DNA from: Porphyra umbilicalis
Lineage: Eukaryota > Rhodophyta > Bangiophyceae > Bangiales > Bangiaceae
DNA: 64,000 nt
Reading direction: 5' to 3'
NCBI GenBank assembly: GCA_002049455.2
Contig: KV918968.1
Span: forward strand, 1 to 64,000
The notes under the pieces were generated by a model. The model ran no database searches and was not told where the DNA came from. It saw nothing but the letters and a program-made list of their open reading frames with translations. Below are positions 39,854-50,345 of the stretch, piece after piece (within the stretch, counting starts at the first letter, position 1; the number at the start of each line of letters is the position of its first letter). The translations under genes and the position numbers were made by a program.

Positions 39854-42005
39854 ATGGCCTCCCCCGCCGCCTCGCGGTGGACGCTGCGCCTCGCAACGAC
39901 CACGTACCTGCCCGACCACACGGTGACGGTGCGGGCGGCACCCGCCTGGGGCCCCGCCGACGACATCTTTGGCGCCTATGTCGGGGGCGACGGCGGCTAT
40001 TGGGAGTTTCGGGTGCCCCGCCCGCCGGCGGGCACCGCCGCCGCCGAATTCAAATTCCTCCTCAACCGGGAGGTGTGGCAAGACGGCCCCAACTTGGTCG
40101 TCACCCCCCCGCCGCCGGGCGACGGTACGCCCGTGACGTTTGCCACCGCCCCCGGTCCGGCGGGCGTCACGTTCAACCCCGCCGCCGCGCTGCCCGACGC
40201 GGAGAATGGGGTCGTCGCGCGCACCTTTTTCGGCCCGACGGTCGGGGGGGCCGACGTGTGGGATGTGGTCGTCGTTGGGTCGGGCGTCGGGGGGGGGGTC
40301 CTCGCGGACGCGCTGAGCGACCGGGGGCTCCGCACCCTCGTGTTGGAGGCGGGGTCGTACGTCTTTCCGACGCACGTGGCCAACCTGCCCCGCGCGCACC
40401 GCGTCGGCCAGTTTGACAAGCACGTGTGGTGCGTTGGTGGGGGGACGCGTGGGAGCGCGGGGGGGGGGGGGGGGAAGAGTGGGTTGTCGCCGATGAGGGT
40501 GGCAAGGTCACGGGCACGCTCGCCTCTCGCGTGGCGGTTGGTCGAGAGGATGTCTGACTCGCCCCTGTTGCTGGCCCAGAGTCCCTTATTCTTTTGCTTT
40601 CTTGTGGATGCACGTTGCCCTTTTTGTGTCTGCTGTTTGGTGCAGGGGCTTGTTCAATGAGCCCGCCTTTCGGCGCCAGCTGTACGCCAACGAGGCGGGC
40701 TCGACCTACGCCGGCGCGAGCGGCTACAATCTCGGCGGCCGCAGCATCTTTTGGGGTGCCTTTGCCCCGCGCATGCGCGCGTGGGAGTTTACAGAGGGCG
40801 CCTGGCCCGCCGCCGTGCGCGACGACCTGCTCCGTGACGGGGGGTACTTTGACCGCGCCGAGGCGCTGCTCAAGGTCGGCCCTTCGCGGCCGTCGGCCTA
40901 CCAGGACGCCGCCAAGGCACTCGTGTCCTCCATACTCGGCCCCGACTTTGTCGTTGTCGACGCGCCCATGGCCGTACAGCGCCAGACGAGCGAGCTCCGC
41001 ACGCTGTCGGCGGGCGTGTGGTCCACGGCGGACCTGCTGATGGAGTCGGCGGCGACGCGGGGGCCCGCCGGCTCGGACCGCCTCGCCGTCAACTTGAACC
41101 ACGACGTGACGCGGATCGACGTGGGCGCGCCCGGGCGCCCGACGACCGTGCACGCCACGGATCGGCTGGCCTTCGTCGACCGCACCTACCGCGGGCGGGC
41201 GGTCGTTGTGGCGGCGGGCGCCCTCGAGTCACCCAAAATCGGCGCCCTGTCCCGCTTGCCCGACGCGAGCGGCACGCTCGGCTATGGCCTCACCGACCAC
41301 CCCGTGTGGTTCACCCACTTTGGCGTGCCGGCAGGCGCACCGCTCTTCTCCGACGCGGCGTCGGCCAAGCTCCTCATCCACCCGGCAGCGTCGTCGCCGG
41401 CGGCGGGGGACGGGTGGAATGCGGTATTGGAGCTCGGCGCCGACTACAACCAGGGGCGCTACGTCGACGATGACATCCTGGCGGCCCACCGGGCGGCACG
41501 CGACGCGGGGCGGCCGACGCAGTTGTGCGAGCTCGTCTTTCTCGCCTCGTCGCCAATCGACGAGGGGGGGTACGCCCTGCCTCGTGACGGCGCGCCTCCC
41601 GTTGCGGGCGAAGCGGGCCGCCCGATGCGTGTGCGCGCGGTGCCGGCGGTGGCCAACGTAGACGCCCTCCTCGCCTCGGCCGGGGACGTGCAGCGCCGCC
41701 TGCTGCTCGCCCTCCAGGCAGAGCCGCTGGTCGGCGAGCCGACCGACTTGCCCCTCCTCCGCGCGCCCGTTGGCGGCGTCGCGCACGAGGTCGGCACGAT
41801 GCGGATGGCGCAGTCGGCGGCCGACGGGGTGGTCGACGCGGACCTGCGGCTGCACGGCGCCGACGGGGTGTACGTGTGCGACTTGAGCGTGTTCCCTTCG
41901 TCACCGGCCGCCAACCCGACGCTGACGCTGGCGGCGCTGGCGACGCGCCTCGGGGACCACCTGGCCGACCGGCTCGGGGATGGGGGGCGCGGCAAAGCGG
42001 CTTGA
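39854..42005 (+). CDS. GMC oxidoreductase with N-terminal CBM20-like domain
   Basis: GMC enzymes are FAD-dependent oxidases or dehydrogenases acting on alcohols and sugars. Exon 1 is 39854-40428; the intron is 40429-40645 (GTGCGT...TGCAG, phase 2, 217 bp); exon 2 is 40646-42005; total 644 aa. Residues ~5-95 resemble a starch-binding CBM20 domain, especially AAEFKFLLNREVWQDGPN, which matches the FEYKF...W.DGPNR end of that family. The FAD motif follows: DVVVVGSGVGGGVLADALSD and RTLVLEAGS. Exon 2 has SGYNLGGRSIFWGAF, VVAAGALESPKIGAL and the C-terminal block HEVGTMRM, DADLRLHGADGVYVCDLSVF, PAANPTLTLAALATRL, as in GMC C-terminal domains. No signal peptide is seen. A sugar- or glucan-linked substrate is suggested by the CBM20-like part but is inferred. 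The ATG has a good context (GCCATGG) and the splice sites restore the frame. Confidence 0.85.
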
Positions 42006-42270
42006 CCGCACTTGTGTGGTCGCCGCCGCCCAAGAGTGACGCGGGAAGATTGTACAATAGGGGGAGGGCACGGCGGTGTACAACGTCTTGCATGTGCGCG
42101 CGCCATGGCCGCCGTCGAGGACGCGGCGGCGCTGGTGCAATGACAGTTGATTTGCGGCGACGCCCATCGATTGCTTCGTGATGAATCCCATAATGAATCC
42201 CACCTGCATGTTGGTCACCGTGACGGTGGGCCAGGAGGGGACCAAGAACACGAGCACGTGCACGACCATC

Positions 42271-42394
42271 GTGATGTGACACACGTGGCCATCACCATCG
42301 CTGCGGGTGCAGCTGTCAAAACACGTCACCAAGTGATGTGACACACGTGGCCATCACCATCGCTGCGGGTGCAGCTGTCAACACACGTCACCAA
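42271..42394. repeat. 62-bp tandem duplication
   Basis: A 62-base unit starting GTGATGTGACACACGTGGCC is present twice in direct tandem (42271-42332 and 42333-42394). The copies differ at only about one position within the unit (CAAAACACG versus CAACACACG) plus the very edge. It lies downstream of the GMC gene and holds no coding sequence. Confidence 0.85.
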
Positions 42395-42711
42395 GTGGGT
42401 GCGTGCGTGGCAGCTGCGAACACCAGAGAGCCCGATTGGCTCATTCGAGAGGACGCTTTAACATGTCCCGAGGCGCTGTTCTCTCGAGAGGTGTGTTGAA
42501 GGCCTGCCTGCCACACGAGTCAAGGCCGGATGCATGCTGTCTTTGCCCACGCGTACAGTACCACTCTCGTATCCTGCCGCGGTCTCTCTCGGACGAGCGG
42601 CCGTTGGACGTGGCCGAGCTAACAGACCCGCTCCGGAAAGACGCCAGGACCCACCACCGCCCTTCCTCCCGCTCGGCGCCGTTGCGGTCCTCGCGGCACT
42701 CGTCTGCAAGC

Positions 42712-43570
42712 ATGGACCGTCAGTCTATTTCTGCTGGCGCCGTTGCAACCGCGCGAGCAATGGCCTTGACCGTCTCCTTGTGCTCCCTCCTCGTCGGTGC
42801 GGCTCAGGATGCATCGGTGTCTTTGGGCGTCGCTCCACATGTCCCCGACGAAACTGGCGTCGCCACCCCCCCGTGGAGCCACCGCCTCTCCCGCCGATAC
42901 GACCCGCACGCGGTCAACACCACCCTCGAGCTGGCGTCTCTCCCAGCGTGGCGCCGCCAATCCAGCTGGCGGGTTGGCAACCTGTCCTTGTTTAGCGTCG
43001 ACGGGACGCCGTCCGTCTCGGCCGCATGGCCGACTTTGATGCCTGCACAGGTTTCCTTCGCATCCGACTCGACGGCGCACGCCTCGCGCAGCGCAACGTC
43101 GTTGTCTAACCTCCGCTCCCACCGGCAGAGTGTGTGGCCCCGTCGGCGGCGGGGTTGCCGACCGTCGTTGGCGGCGGCACGTGCGGGGTCCATGGCAACG
43201 AACGGGTGTTTGAGGCGGACCAGGTGGCGGCGGATTGCGCGGGCAACATGGGCGGGTCGGGGTCCTTTGGCCCCTCCCAGTTGGAATCGACGACCACGGT
43301 CGTGTCGCGTGACACGCTCTTGTACCGGGTGCAGCTGCCGGGCGTGGTGGGGGAGGCGGGGCTCCTCCAAAACCAGTTGACCACCACCACCGCGGACGGG
43401 CGGTGGCGGGTGCGCAACGCGTAGAGCTGGGCGCCCACCCTCGGCGGGCTGACGTTAACGAGCGCCTCGTTTTACCGCGAACGCCGCGTCAGCGGCGAAG
43501 AGTGGGACGCGCGCCTGGCTGCGGCGCGCGCCGCGGCACACGTGCGGCGCGCCGACTACTGCGCGTGAGA
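42712..43570 (+). other. Possible degraded or multi-exon unrecognised gene
   Basis: A frame from 42712 starts with MDRQSISAGAVATARAMALT followed by a hydrophobic stretch (VSLCSLLVGAA, leader-like), then ordinary-looking text to about 43120. In a second frame at 43140-43424 there is GSGSFGPSQLESTTTVVSRD, TLLYRVQLPG and ADGRWRVRNA, and after a stop the same frame continues LTSASFYRERRVSGEEWDAR. The layout of a signal-like start, a SFGP block and an SFYRERR block looks like a lipocalin-like protein, but I do not recognise the family. The several breaks indicate either a pseudogene or missed introns. Confidence 0.35.
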
Positions 43571-45219
43571 CGCGGTGGGGGCGCCGCAGCCGCAGTCGTG
43601 CGCGTCGTTTTTGGCGGGGCTGAGGGGCACGGGGTGCCTGTCATTGGTCTTGTGTCTTGCCATGCGCGGAGAATACGTGTTTCAGAGCCGCGAAGACAGC
43701 GTCGTGGGTGTCCACGCTGCAAAGCGCCCAAATCCATTTGGCTATCAGAACAGAGAGCCTCGAGCAATAGTTGCCGACGGTGCTGAAGCCTCCTCCGACA
43801 AAAGGGGGCGCACATGGCGAGATCCAGGCGTCCCGCCGCCGCGGCCCCGGCTGCATCCCGTCGCAGTAGTGGCTGCTCCCGGCGGCGACCGGCGGCCGCG
43901 GCGGTGGCCGTGGCGGTGGTGGCGGCGGCGGCGGAGGCGGCGGCGGGTGTGGCCCCCGTGGTGGCACCGCGCGGGCGCCGTCTGTCGGACGCCACGTGCA
44001 GCTGCCGCCGTGGGATGCGCAAACGCCGCTGCCGTACGGGTGACGCGGGCGCCCCCCGCGGCGGCCGCGGCGTCGCTGCCGCCGCCGCTCGTCGCGTGGC
44101 GGCCGCCGAAGCGGTCGCACACGACCGCCGCGGTGGCGGCTGGCCGGCGGGTACCCCCACCGCCGCTCAAAGTGGGGCACAGTCGGGCCACGCACGGCTG
44201 AGGCGGCGCTGGCTTCCCCCCCCCCCCTCCGACGCCGTGGGGCCCGGCGGGTGTTGGGGCACGCCCGACCCTGCCCCCCGCCGCCAATAGTCCTCGTCTC
44301 TACCAGTGTGCGCCCCCCGTTGACGCTGCGCGTGTGTGTGTGCGCGGGGGTGGCCTATGGTGGCCACCCCGGTAGTCGCCGACGCCGCAGCGTCGGCATC
44401 CCCCCGTCCCGCGCGGCAGCGGCGGCGGGTTCGCAGCGGCCGCCCCGCCAGCCGACGGGGCCGGCGCCTCTGGTCGGGCGCACCCCGAGCCGCCCGCCGC
44501 ACAAAGGCGCCGTGCGTGTGTGCGCGGGCGCCGCGGTAGCGGCGCGCCGCCGCCCGCCGACAGTGGCGTCGTGACGCTCTGGTATCTCTTTCGTCGTGTG
44601 AAAACGGTCTTGTCGTTTCGCAAGTCGAGGGTATTTTCGCGAACGCTCTTACAGTTATTCGTGGAAATGGAGCAGCATTCTCGGTTTGGTCGCACGTTCC
44701 CTTCCACTCTCTCGAGCGCGGCCGCCGCAGATGGCGCAGAACCCCCATTCCGAGATGGCGCTGCGCCTCGCCAAGCGCGACCACACAGCCAACCGCTTGC
44801 CGCCCGTGGCGATCAGTCACTGCCCCGTCTGCGTCGCATCGGCCGTGGCCAACACAACCGGGCGTGGACGGTCGCCTGCCCTGTATCGCCTGTGCTATTC
44901 GCCGCCGCTTCGACCGTCGCATTGCCTGCGACACGCCGTTCGAGCGACCCGACCGCGGGAGGCCGCAACGCGGCACGTGGCCGTCGACACGAACTTGTCG
45001 GTGGGGAGTACGCGGCCGCTTTGTCGAACGCTGCCGGCCCGTCGACACCGGGCGGCGGCAGAGGCGCCAGACGCTGGCTGTCGCGGCATCGCCTGCACGA
45101 CTGTTGTCTGGCTATCCCCTCGGCTCTCTGTTGCCCTTCCCCCTCTCCGCCGCTCCGCCCTTCCCCCGTTCTCCCACCTCCCTCACCCCCTACTGCGGCT
45201 CATCCCTTTCCCTGCGACC
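43571..45219. other. GC-rich DNA with one candidate exon at 44731
   Basis: 43800-44570 is CG-repeat-rich without a recognised gene. From ATG 44731 (+) the text MAQNPHSEMALRLAKRDHTA then NRLPPVAISHCPVC looks like genuine protein, and a nearby frame at about 44862-44950 reads DGRLPCIACAIRRRFDRRIA. Two CxxC pairs in neighbouring frames hint at a small zinc-binding protein with a frame break or intron, but no family could be assigned. Confidence 0.35.
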
Positions 45220-45522
45220 ATGCCCAACCCCACCCCCGAGCTCATCACCCACGCGGGCGCAGCCGCCGGCGCCGCCGTCACTGCCTGTGTCGTTGCGTTT
45301 GCGGCCTACTCCCGCCGCCGCCCGCAGCTGTGCTCTGCCTGTTCTGGCGCCGGCGGCTTCCCCTGTTTTGTGTGTGAGGGCACTGGTGAGCAGCCGCCGG
45401 TGGCGGGGGGGGGGCTCGGTCGCCCACGGACGCCGCCAAAATGCAAGGGCTGCCTTGGCCGCGGCAAGATGCTGTGCCGGGGGTGTGGGGGGACGGGCTA
45501 CGTCAAGGACTTTATTGGTTGA
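45220..45522 (+). CDS. Small membrane protein with DnaJ-type CxxCxGxG zinc repeats
   Basis: This is a 100-residue product. Residues ~8-30 are hydrophobic (HAGAAAGAAVTACVVAFAAY) and could form one membrane segment. Four CxxC pairs follow: CSACSGAGGFPCFVCEGTG and CKGCLGRGKMLCRGCGGTGY, the pattern of the DnaJ central zinc finger found alone in plastid proteins of the BSD2/PSA2 type and in small thylakoid or envelope proteins. There is no J domain, so it is a DnaJ-related zinc-finger protein rather than a co-chaperone proper. ATG 45220 is preceded by a pyrimidine-rich leader; an upstream extension of the frame exists but lacks features. A role in plastid protein folding or assembly is inferred. 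Confidence 0.7.
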   Translation: MPNPTPELITHAGAAAGAAVTACVVAFAAYSRRRPQLCSACSGAGGFPCFVCEGTGEQPPVAGGGLGRPRTPPKCKGCLGRGKMLCRGCGGTGYVKDFIG

Positions 45523-46429
45523 GGAGGGGGTCGAGATGCGGCGCTGTTGGATGGACGCAGGGGGCGGGGGCGAATGAAGGGCGGGGCGTTTGGGTGGCAG
45601 GGTGACACGGGGAAGGGGGTACTCTGGAGCCCTGGACGGGTGCGTCGAGCCAGGGGTCGTACGTACTGTTGGGCGCGCGTCAATCCAGTGGTCGTACCTG
45701 CTGTCGGGCAGCGGTACAGGGGGTGGCGTTGTGAGGCAACGACTTGGGTAGCGCCGCGCCTGTACTGGACCGGCACGCCAAGGCTGGGGAGACATATGAA
45801 GCACACCCACCGTGCTTGCGGCCCGCGCCGTGCGCATAGCTGCGACGGTGGTAGGTGCCATGAAGAGGCGGGGGTGGAGGACCGGCGGGGGTCCTGCTGG
45901 TCCTTTTCTTTCGCGGGGGGTCGCTTATGCTTGTGTTCTGCGCTCCACGAGAGGCCCGCTGGAAGGAGCAAACGACGAGCTGTTCTGCCACCAGAGCAAA
46001 AAACATGGTGCCACCACCCCTTTAGTCATCGCGAGTGGTGCTCCTCGGTCAGCCGAGACTCCGCAGTCAGCTGCTGCCTAGGCGCCCGCCTCCGTGACGG
46101 CACACGGAGTAGCGGCGAAACCGCCGCAGTCATCCTCGTGCCAGACACGCCCGCCACACTCGCACAGAATAAGAAAAAGAAAAAAAGAGAGCACCGCCCG
46201 TCGTACTGCGCAGGACCACCCACCCCGCCGCGCCTTGCCCATATGCACGACCACAGCCGGCAGAAACGACCCACAGCTCCAACCATCCGCACCACGTTCC
46301 TACTCCGGCAGGTCGCTTGGCCGCCTCTCGCCTCCCGTTGCACTCTCACCGTAGTTGCTTGCCCCCCCAAGGTCCCATGCCGCGCACACCCCCCCCCCCC
46401 CTACCTCCCCCCCCCAAAGAGTTTGCCGC
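45523..46429. other. Intergenic DNA
   Basis: This lies between the convergent small zinc-finger gene and the NT-C2 gene. It includes an A-rich patch at about 46170-46190 and long C runs at about 46390-46410 that abut the end of the NT-C2 gene. No gene or repeat was recognised. Confidence 0.4.
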
Positions 46430-46817
46430 TCACCCCCGCCAAGGCAGCCATCCCGCCGGCGCCCACCCCCCCCGCCCCCCCCCCCCGCCCCCCGCCGCGC
46501 CTTTTTTCCGAAGCTGCGCCGTCAACGCCTGCTTGTCCTCCTCCAAGAGGGCGAGCGCCAGCTTGGCATCGCGCAACTGCGTCACCACATCCCCGTAGGC
46601 CGGCTCGCGCGCGAGGACCGCCTTGAGGTCGGCGACTTCAGCACCGACGGCGGCGGCTTCCGCCTCAGCCGCCGCCGCCCGGCCGGCAGCGTCGCGGAGG
46701 CGGCGGAGTTCCTCTTCGGCAGCCTCGGCCGATGCCGTCGCGTCGTCGGCGCGGCGGGTAAGGCGTGCATTGTCCCGCTTGAGGCGCTCAAGCTCTGCGA
46801 GCAGCTCTGGGTCGGGG

Positions 46818-46857
<40 letters not shown>

Positions 46858-47800
46858 GGCCGCCACCACCCTCGGAGGGCGTGGCCTTGCGCCGGCGGAG
46901 TGACCCAAAGCCCCGGCTGCTGCCGCTGGGAGCCGGACCGTCGCTCCCCACCGGCGGGTTGGATGATGGCGGCGCGTACTCCCGCCCCCCAGACGGTGAC
47001 GCTGACCGCGCCGGCCGTCCGGGCCCGACGGGCACCGACGGCGCGGCGCCGCCATAGCCCCCACTTGGCGGGCGCGGCGGCGGCGGTGGCGGCGCCGTCA
47101 CCTCCTCCGTGCGGCCAACATCCGAGAGTGACCGAAAACTCCCGCCGCCATCGTCGTCAATCTCCAAATCGGTCAAGTCGTCTTGGTCACTGCCCGGCCC
47201 CCCCCGGCCGCCGCCGCCGCCGCCAGCGCCGCCGCTGGTGGCAGTAAAGCTCGTGATGCCGCTGGCCTCGGAGCCCGCGACGCTGCCCCCCCCCCCCTTA
47301 CTCTTGCTCATGCCGAGAAAAGCGCTGCTAATCGTGGCAATGAGCGTGGAGCCGTTGGACAGCTCGGCAGCGACGCGGCGCGACAGGTCCGGCACGCCCG
47401 CGTACTCGGCCATGTTCAGCCGGATTTTGCCCACGACCTTGCCGTCCCCGCCCGCGACGCGGACCGCAAACTTGTACACCTTGTCGCCATAGGCAGACCC
47501 CTTTTTGAACAGCGTAATGTCCTGCGACAGCCGCTCGCCGGCAAACGAGGCGGTGCGTGACGTGCGGTCGACGCGCGCGGGTGCGGTTACCAGCTCCGCT
47601 TTGCCCGACCGCTCCCAGGAAAGGACAACCTCCGAGACACCCGCAAGGCGGTCGACCGACTCGGGCGCGAGGTCAAAGCGGAACTTGGCCGCCGCTTTGC
47701 CAACGTTGCGCACGGAGCGGGCCTTGCCAAGGAGCACCTTGGAGGAGGATTTGCGCAGGCCGCTGGGGGGCGCCCCGGAGGACGCCCGCGGAGCCGACAT
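46430..47800 (-). CDS. NT-C2 (EEIG1/EHBP1-type) domain protein with coiled coil
   Basis: NT-C2 domains are C2-like modules found in EEIG1/EHBP1 and in plant plastid- and actin-linked proteins; they probably bind lipid or protein partners. From ATG 47800 the product is 456 aa. An N-terminal basic/Ser-rich stretch precedes the NT-C2 domain (residues ~30-160): AAKFRFDLAPESVDRLAGVS, EVVLSWERSGKAELVTAP, QDITLFKKG, KVYKFAVRVAGG, and KVVGKIRLNMAEYAGVPD. A Gly/Pro/Ser-rich linker with an acidic DDLTDLEIDDD patch follows. Residues ~335-435 are a heptad-like Ala/Leu/Glu-rich coiled coil (LLAELERLKRDNARLTRRAD). It ends in a Gly-rich tail at the TGA 46430-46432. An in-frame ATG 13 codons upstream (47839) is an alternative start. 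The domain call is firm; the cellular role is unknown. Confidence 0.82.
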
Positions 47801-50210
47801 GGCCACAGAGGCTCGGGCGGGAAGCAAAGAGGGGGACAACGGGGAAAGATGCGGGGGGTACGGGGAAAAAGAACAAATGGAGGAGAGGAGGGGCGTACGC
47901 AGAGCTCAAGGTGCTTGACACCGATGCGTCCCAAGCTCGAGAAGGATGGGTGGGACAGGACCAAAAGGTCGAGAGGAGGGCCGATACGGAAGGGGCAGTA
48001 AACGGACAGCAACGCTGGTAATGTCGTCGCGCGCGCGCACTGCGGCAGCAGCGGCGACGACGGCGGGCCGCGCGGCCAGCAACGGCCGTGGCAACAGTCG
48101 TCGACCACCCAACGGTCCCCCGCGGCCGGGACAAATGCGGGCGTGCGTCCACAGTGCGTCGAAAGGGAGGAAGCGTCACCAGACAGGCGTCGAGGCGCGG
48201 CGGGCGGGGCGCAACCGGGGCAGGTGGCGGTCGTCGTGGTGGCACCCACACCCGGGGTACCCAGACACACGCCCAGCGTCGGTGGCAGTCGCCACCACCA
48301 ATCGTGCACACGTCGCGGGCAAGGTCGTCTCGGTGGCGCCGCTGTTTGCGGCGTGGCTGCAGCTGCCGCTCGTGCATGGCTGGCGGCTTGAGACCGACTG
48401 CCACGTGGTGTAAAGGGGTGAGGTGGTTACATAAGGGGCACGCTGTCAAGCCTTGCTGGTCCAACGTTTTAATTCTAGTCTAGATTGCACATTCAAAAGC
48501 GAAACGGCTGAGCGGACAGCAATTGAGCAGAGAGTCGGGGCCGGGGGGTACATTACTGAGAATGCGTTCGAGAAAATACCATGGACTTGTTCACATCATG
48601 CGAAGCAGCCGCCGACGACCAGCCCACGCGACCCACCCCCCTCGCGCGGCCGCGCGTCCTCGGCAAACAAGCCACCACCAACAAGCACCGCCGCCGCCGC
48701 CGCCCGCGCCGCCGCCGACACCGCCGCGCCTCCCCCCCCCAGCCACAAGCAGACGAATCCCCCCGCACCTCCAGGCGTGCACAGTATTCATGCCGCCTCC
48801 GACGTTTGGGCTCGCCGCCTGCAAGCATCTCCAGTACCTGTTAGATAACAAACGGAACGGAAGGGCCACACAATCAAGGCACACATGAGCGCAACACGAG
48901 CAAGCCTTGGAAGAAAAGAGACGGGCAGTTTTGTCTCGCTCCGCACTGAATTCGACGCCGCCCTCCCCAAGCCCGTTGACATCGACCGCCGCGGCAGCCA
49001 GTGCGACCTCAGATATCCCCCCCACCCGCGGAAATCGGCTGGCGGCGCGCCGCATTCGTTCCGTATACTGGCCTCGTACAGTATCGACCCATGGTCAGCC
49101 AACACCGTAACACCCTCCGGCTGTCGCCCCAGCCGCTGCCGCGTCTGGTCTGCCGCCGCCGCCGGCGTCTTCCCCCGCCCCCCTCCCCCCAAGACCGTCT
49201 TCCCAGCTGCCGCCGTCGGCGCCCTGCTCCCCCGCACCGCCGTCCCCGGCCGCCGCCGCCGGCCCGCCGTCGCATCCGTCCCGGTCGCCACGGCCGCGGC
49301 CGTTGGGCGCTGCCGCCGCCGCCGCAGGAGGCCCGCCTCCGAACGCTGCGCCGCCGTCCCTCGCCGGCGCGTCGGCCGCGGTGCACACGCCCTCCAGCGG
49401 CGGCAGCGGCGACGGTCGGGACATGGACCACAGCCAGCCGCCGCCGCCACCGCCGTCACAGCCACCACCCGTCGCAGTCGCAGCGATGGCGGGCGCGACG
49501 GCGGCGGCAGCCGCGGCAGGAGAGGCGGCGATGGCGCTGCCGGCGCCCTTCCCCGCTCTTAACGGCGGCGGAGCTCATCCCCCGTGAGAAAACTGCGGGG
49601 GCTAGGACTGGAAAAGCGCCTCGGCGGGCGGGGCCGCCGTCAACGAGGCCGCCGCCTCGGCGCGCGGGGGGGCGGCGCCGCCTCGCACCACGTCATATCG
49701 CGCGCGACGGGCGGTGCGGCCGCCGGCGGGGCGGGGCGTCGGGTGTCGCGGTCCGTGCAGGTGACGTGGGGGCGGACGGAAGCCACGGTGGCCACGGCGG
49801 GGACACCCACAGGCGCGCGCTGGGGGGTGAGCGGGGCTGGTCGCCGCGTCGGCGCGGCGGCCGATTGCACGCCGGCGGTGGTGGTCGCGGGCGGTCGCGC
49901 ACCGAAGCGTGCGCGGGGGGGTGTGTCGGGTGTGTGCGGCCGCCGCGGTGGTGACCCCGATGACAGCTGTGGTGCGGCCGTCGGCAGCTCCCGCCGCCCG
50001 TCCGGGCGCCCTCTCCTCCATGACGATGGGTCGCGAGCGTCTGCTTGAACAATCGAACACAATGTGCCTTCGTTGTCCCGTGGAACGTCATCGCCGGACT
50101 TCACCACAAAAAATAGTCCACGCGTCTGACGGGGTCGTATCTCGAAAAAAACGACCCACGATGACACGTGGGCTACAAGAGATCGTGGGTGGGGCTACAA
50201 GAGATCGTGG
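47801..50210. other. GC-rich region without a recognised gene
   Basis: Upstream of the NT-C2 gene, several overlapping open frames on both strands between 48.5 and 50.0 kb are Arg/Pro/Ala-rich and lack motifs. Two near-identical 20-bp direct copies, GGGCTACAAGAGATCGTGGG, lie at 50170-50189 and about 50192-50211. No RNA gene or complete transposon was found. Confidence 0.4.
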
Positions 50211-50345
50211 GGGCTCTCTGGGGGGGTGTGGGGGGGGGCGGGGGGTTGGGGGATTAGGGGGGTGCTGGGGGGGCGCTGGGGGGGGGTTGGGGGGGGGTTG
50301 GGGGCGGGGTTGGGGGGTTTGGGGGGGGTTTGGGGGGGGGGGTCG
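50211..50345 (+). repeat. G-tract array with strong quadruplex potential
   Basis: About 135 bases consist almost wholly of G runs of 4-9 separated by single T, C or A residues (for example GGGGGTTGGGGGATTAGGGG and GGGTTTGGGGGGGGGG). It could fold into many G-quadruplexes on the plus strand. No telomere-type unit is perfectly repeated, so I treat it as an interstitial low-complexity tract. Confidence 0.85.

Noticed and set aside
41374-42282. A 302-codon minus-strand frame
   Set aside because: Antisense shadow of the GMC oxidoreductase; composition is Arg/Pro-rich with no domain.
44520-45377. A 285-codon plus-strand frame covering the zinc-finger gene
   Set aside because: Its text departs from protein-like composition, and the real small protein is in another frame with clear CxxC repeats.
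48885-49954. Several 200-300-codon plus-strand frames
   Set aside because: Overlapping in all frames and Arg/Pro/Ala-rich; no start context or domain.
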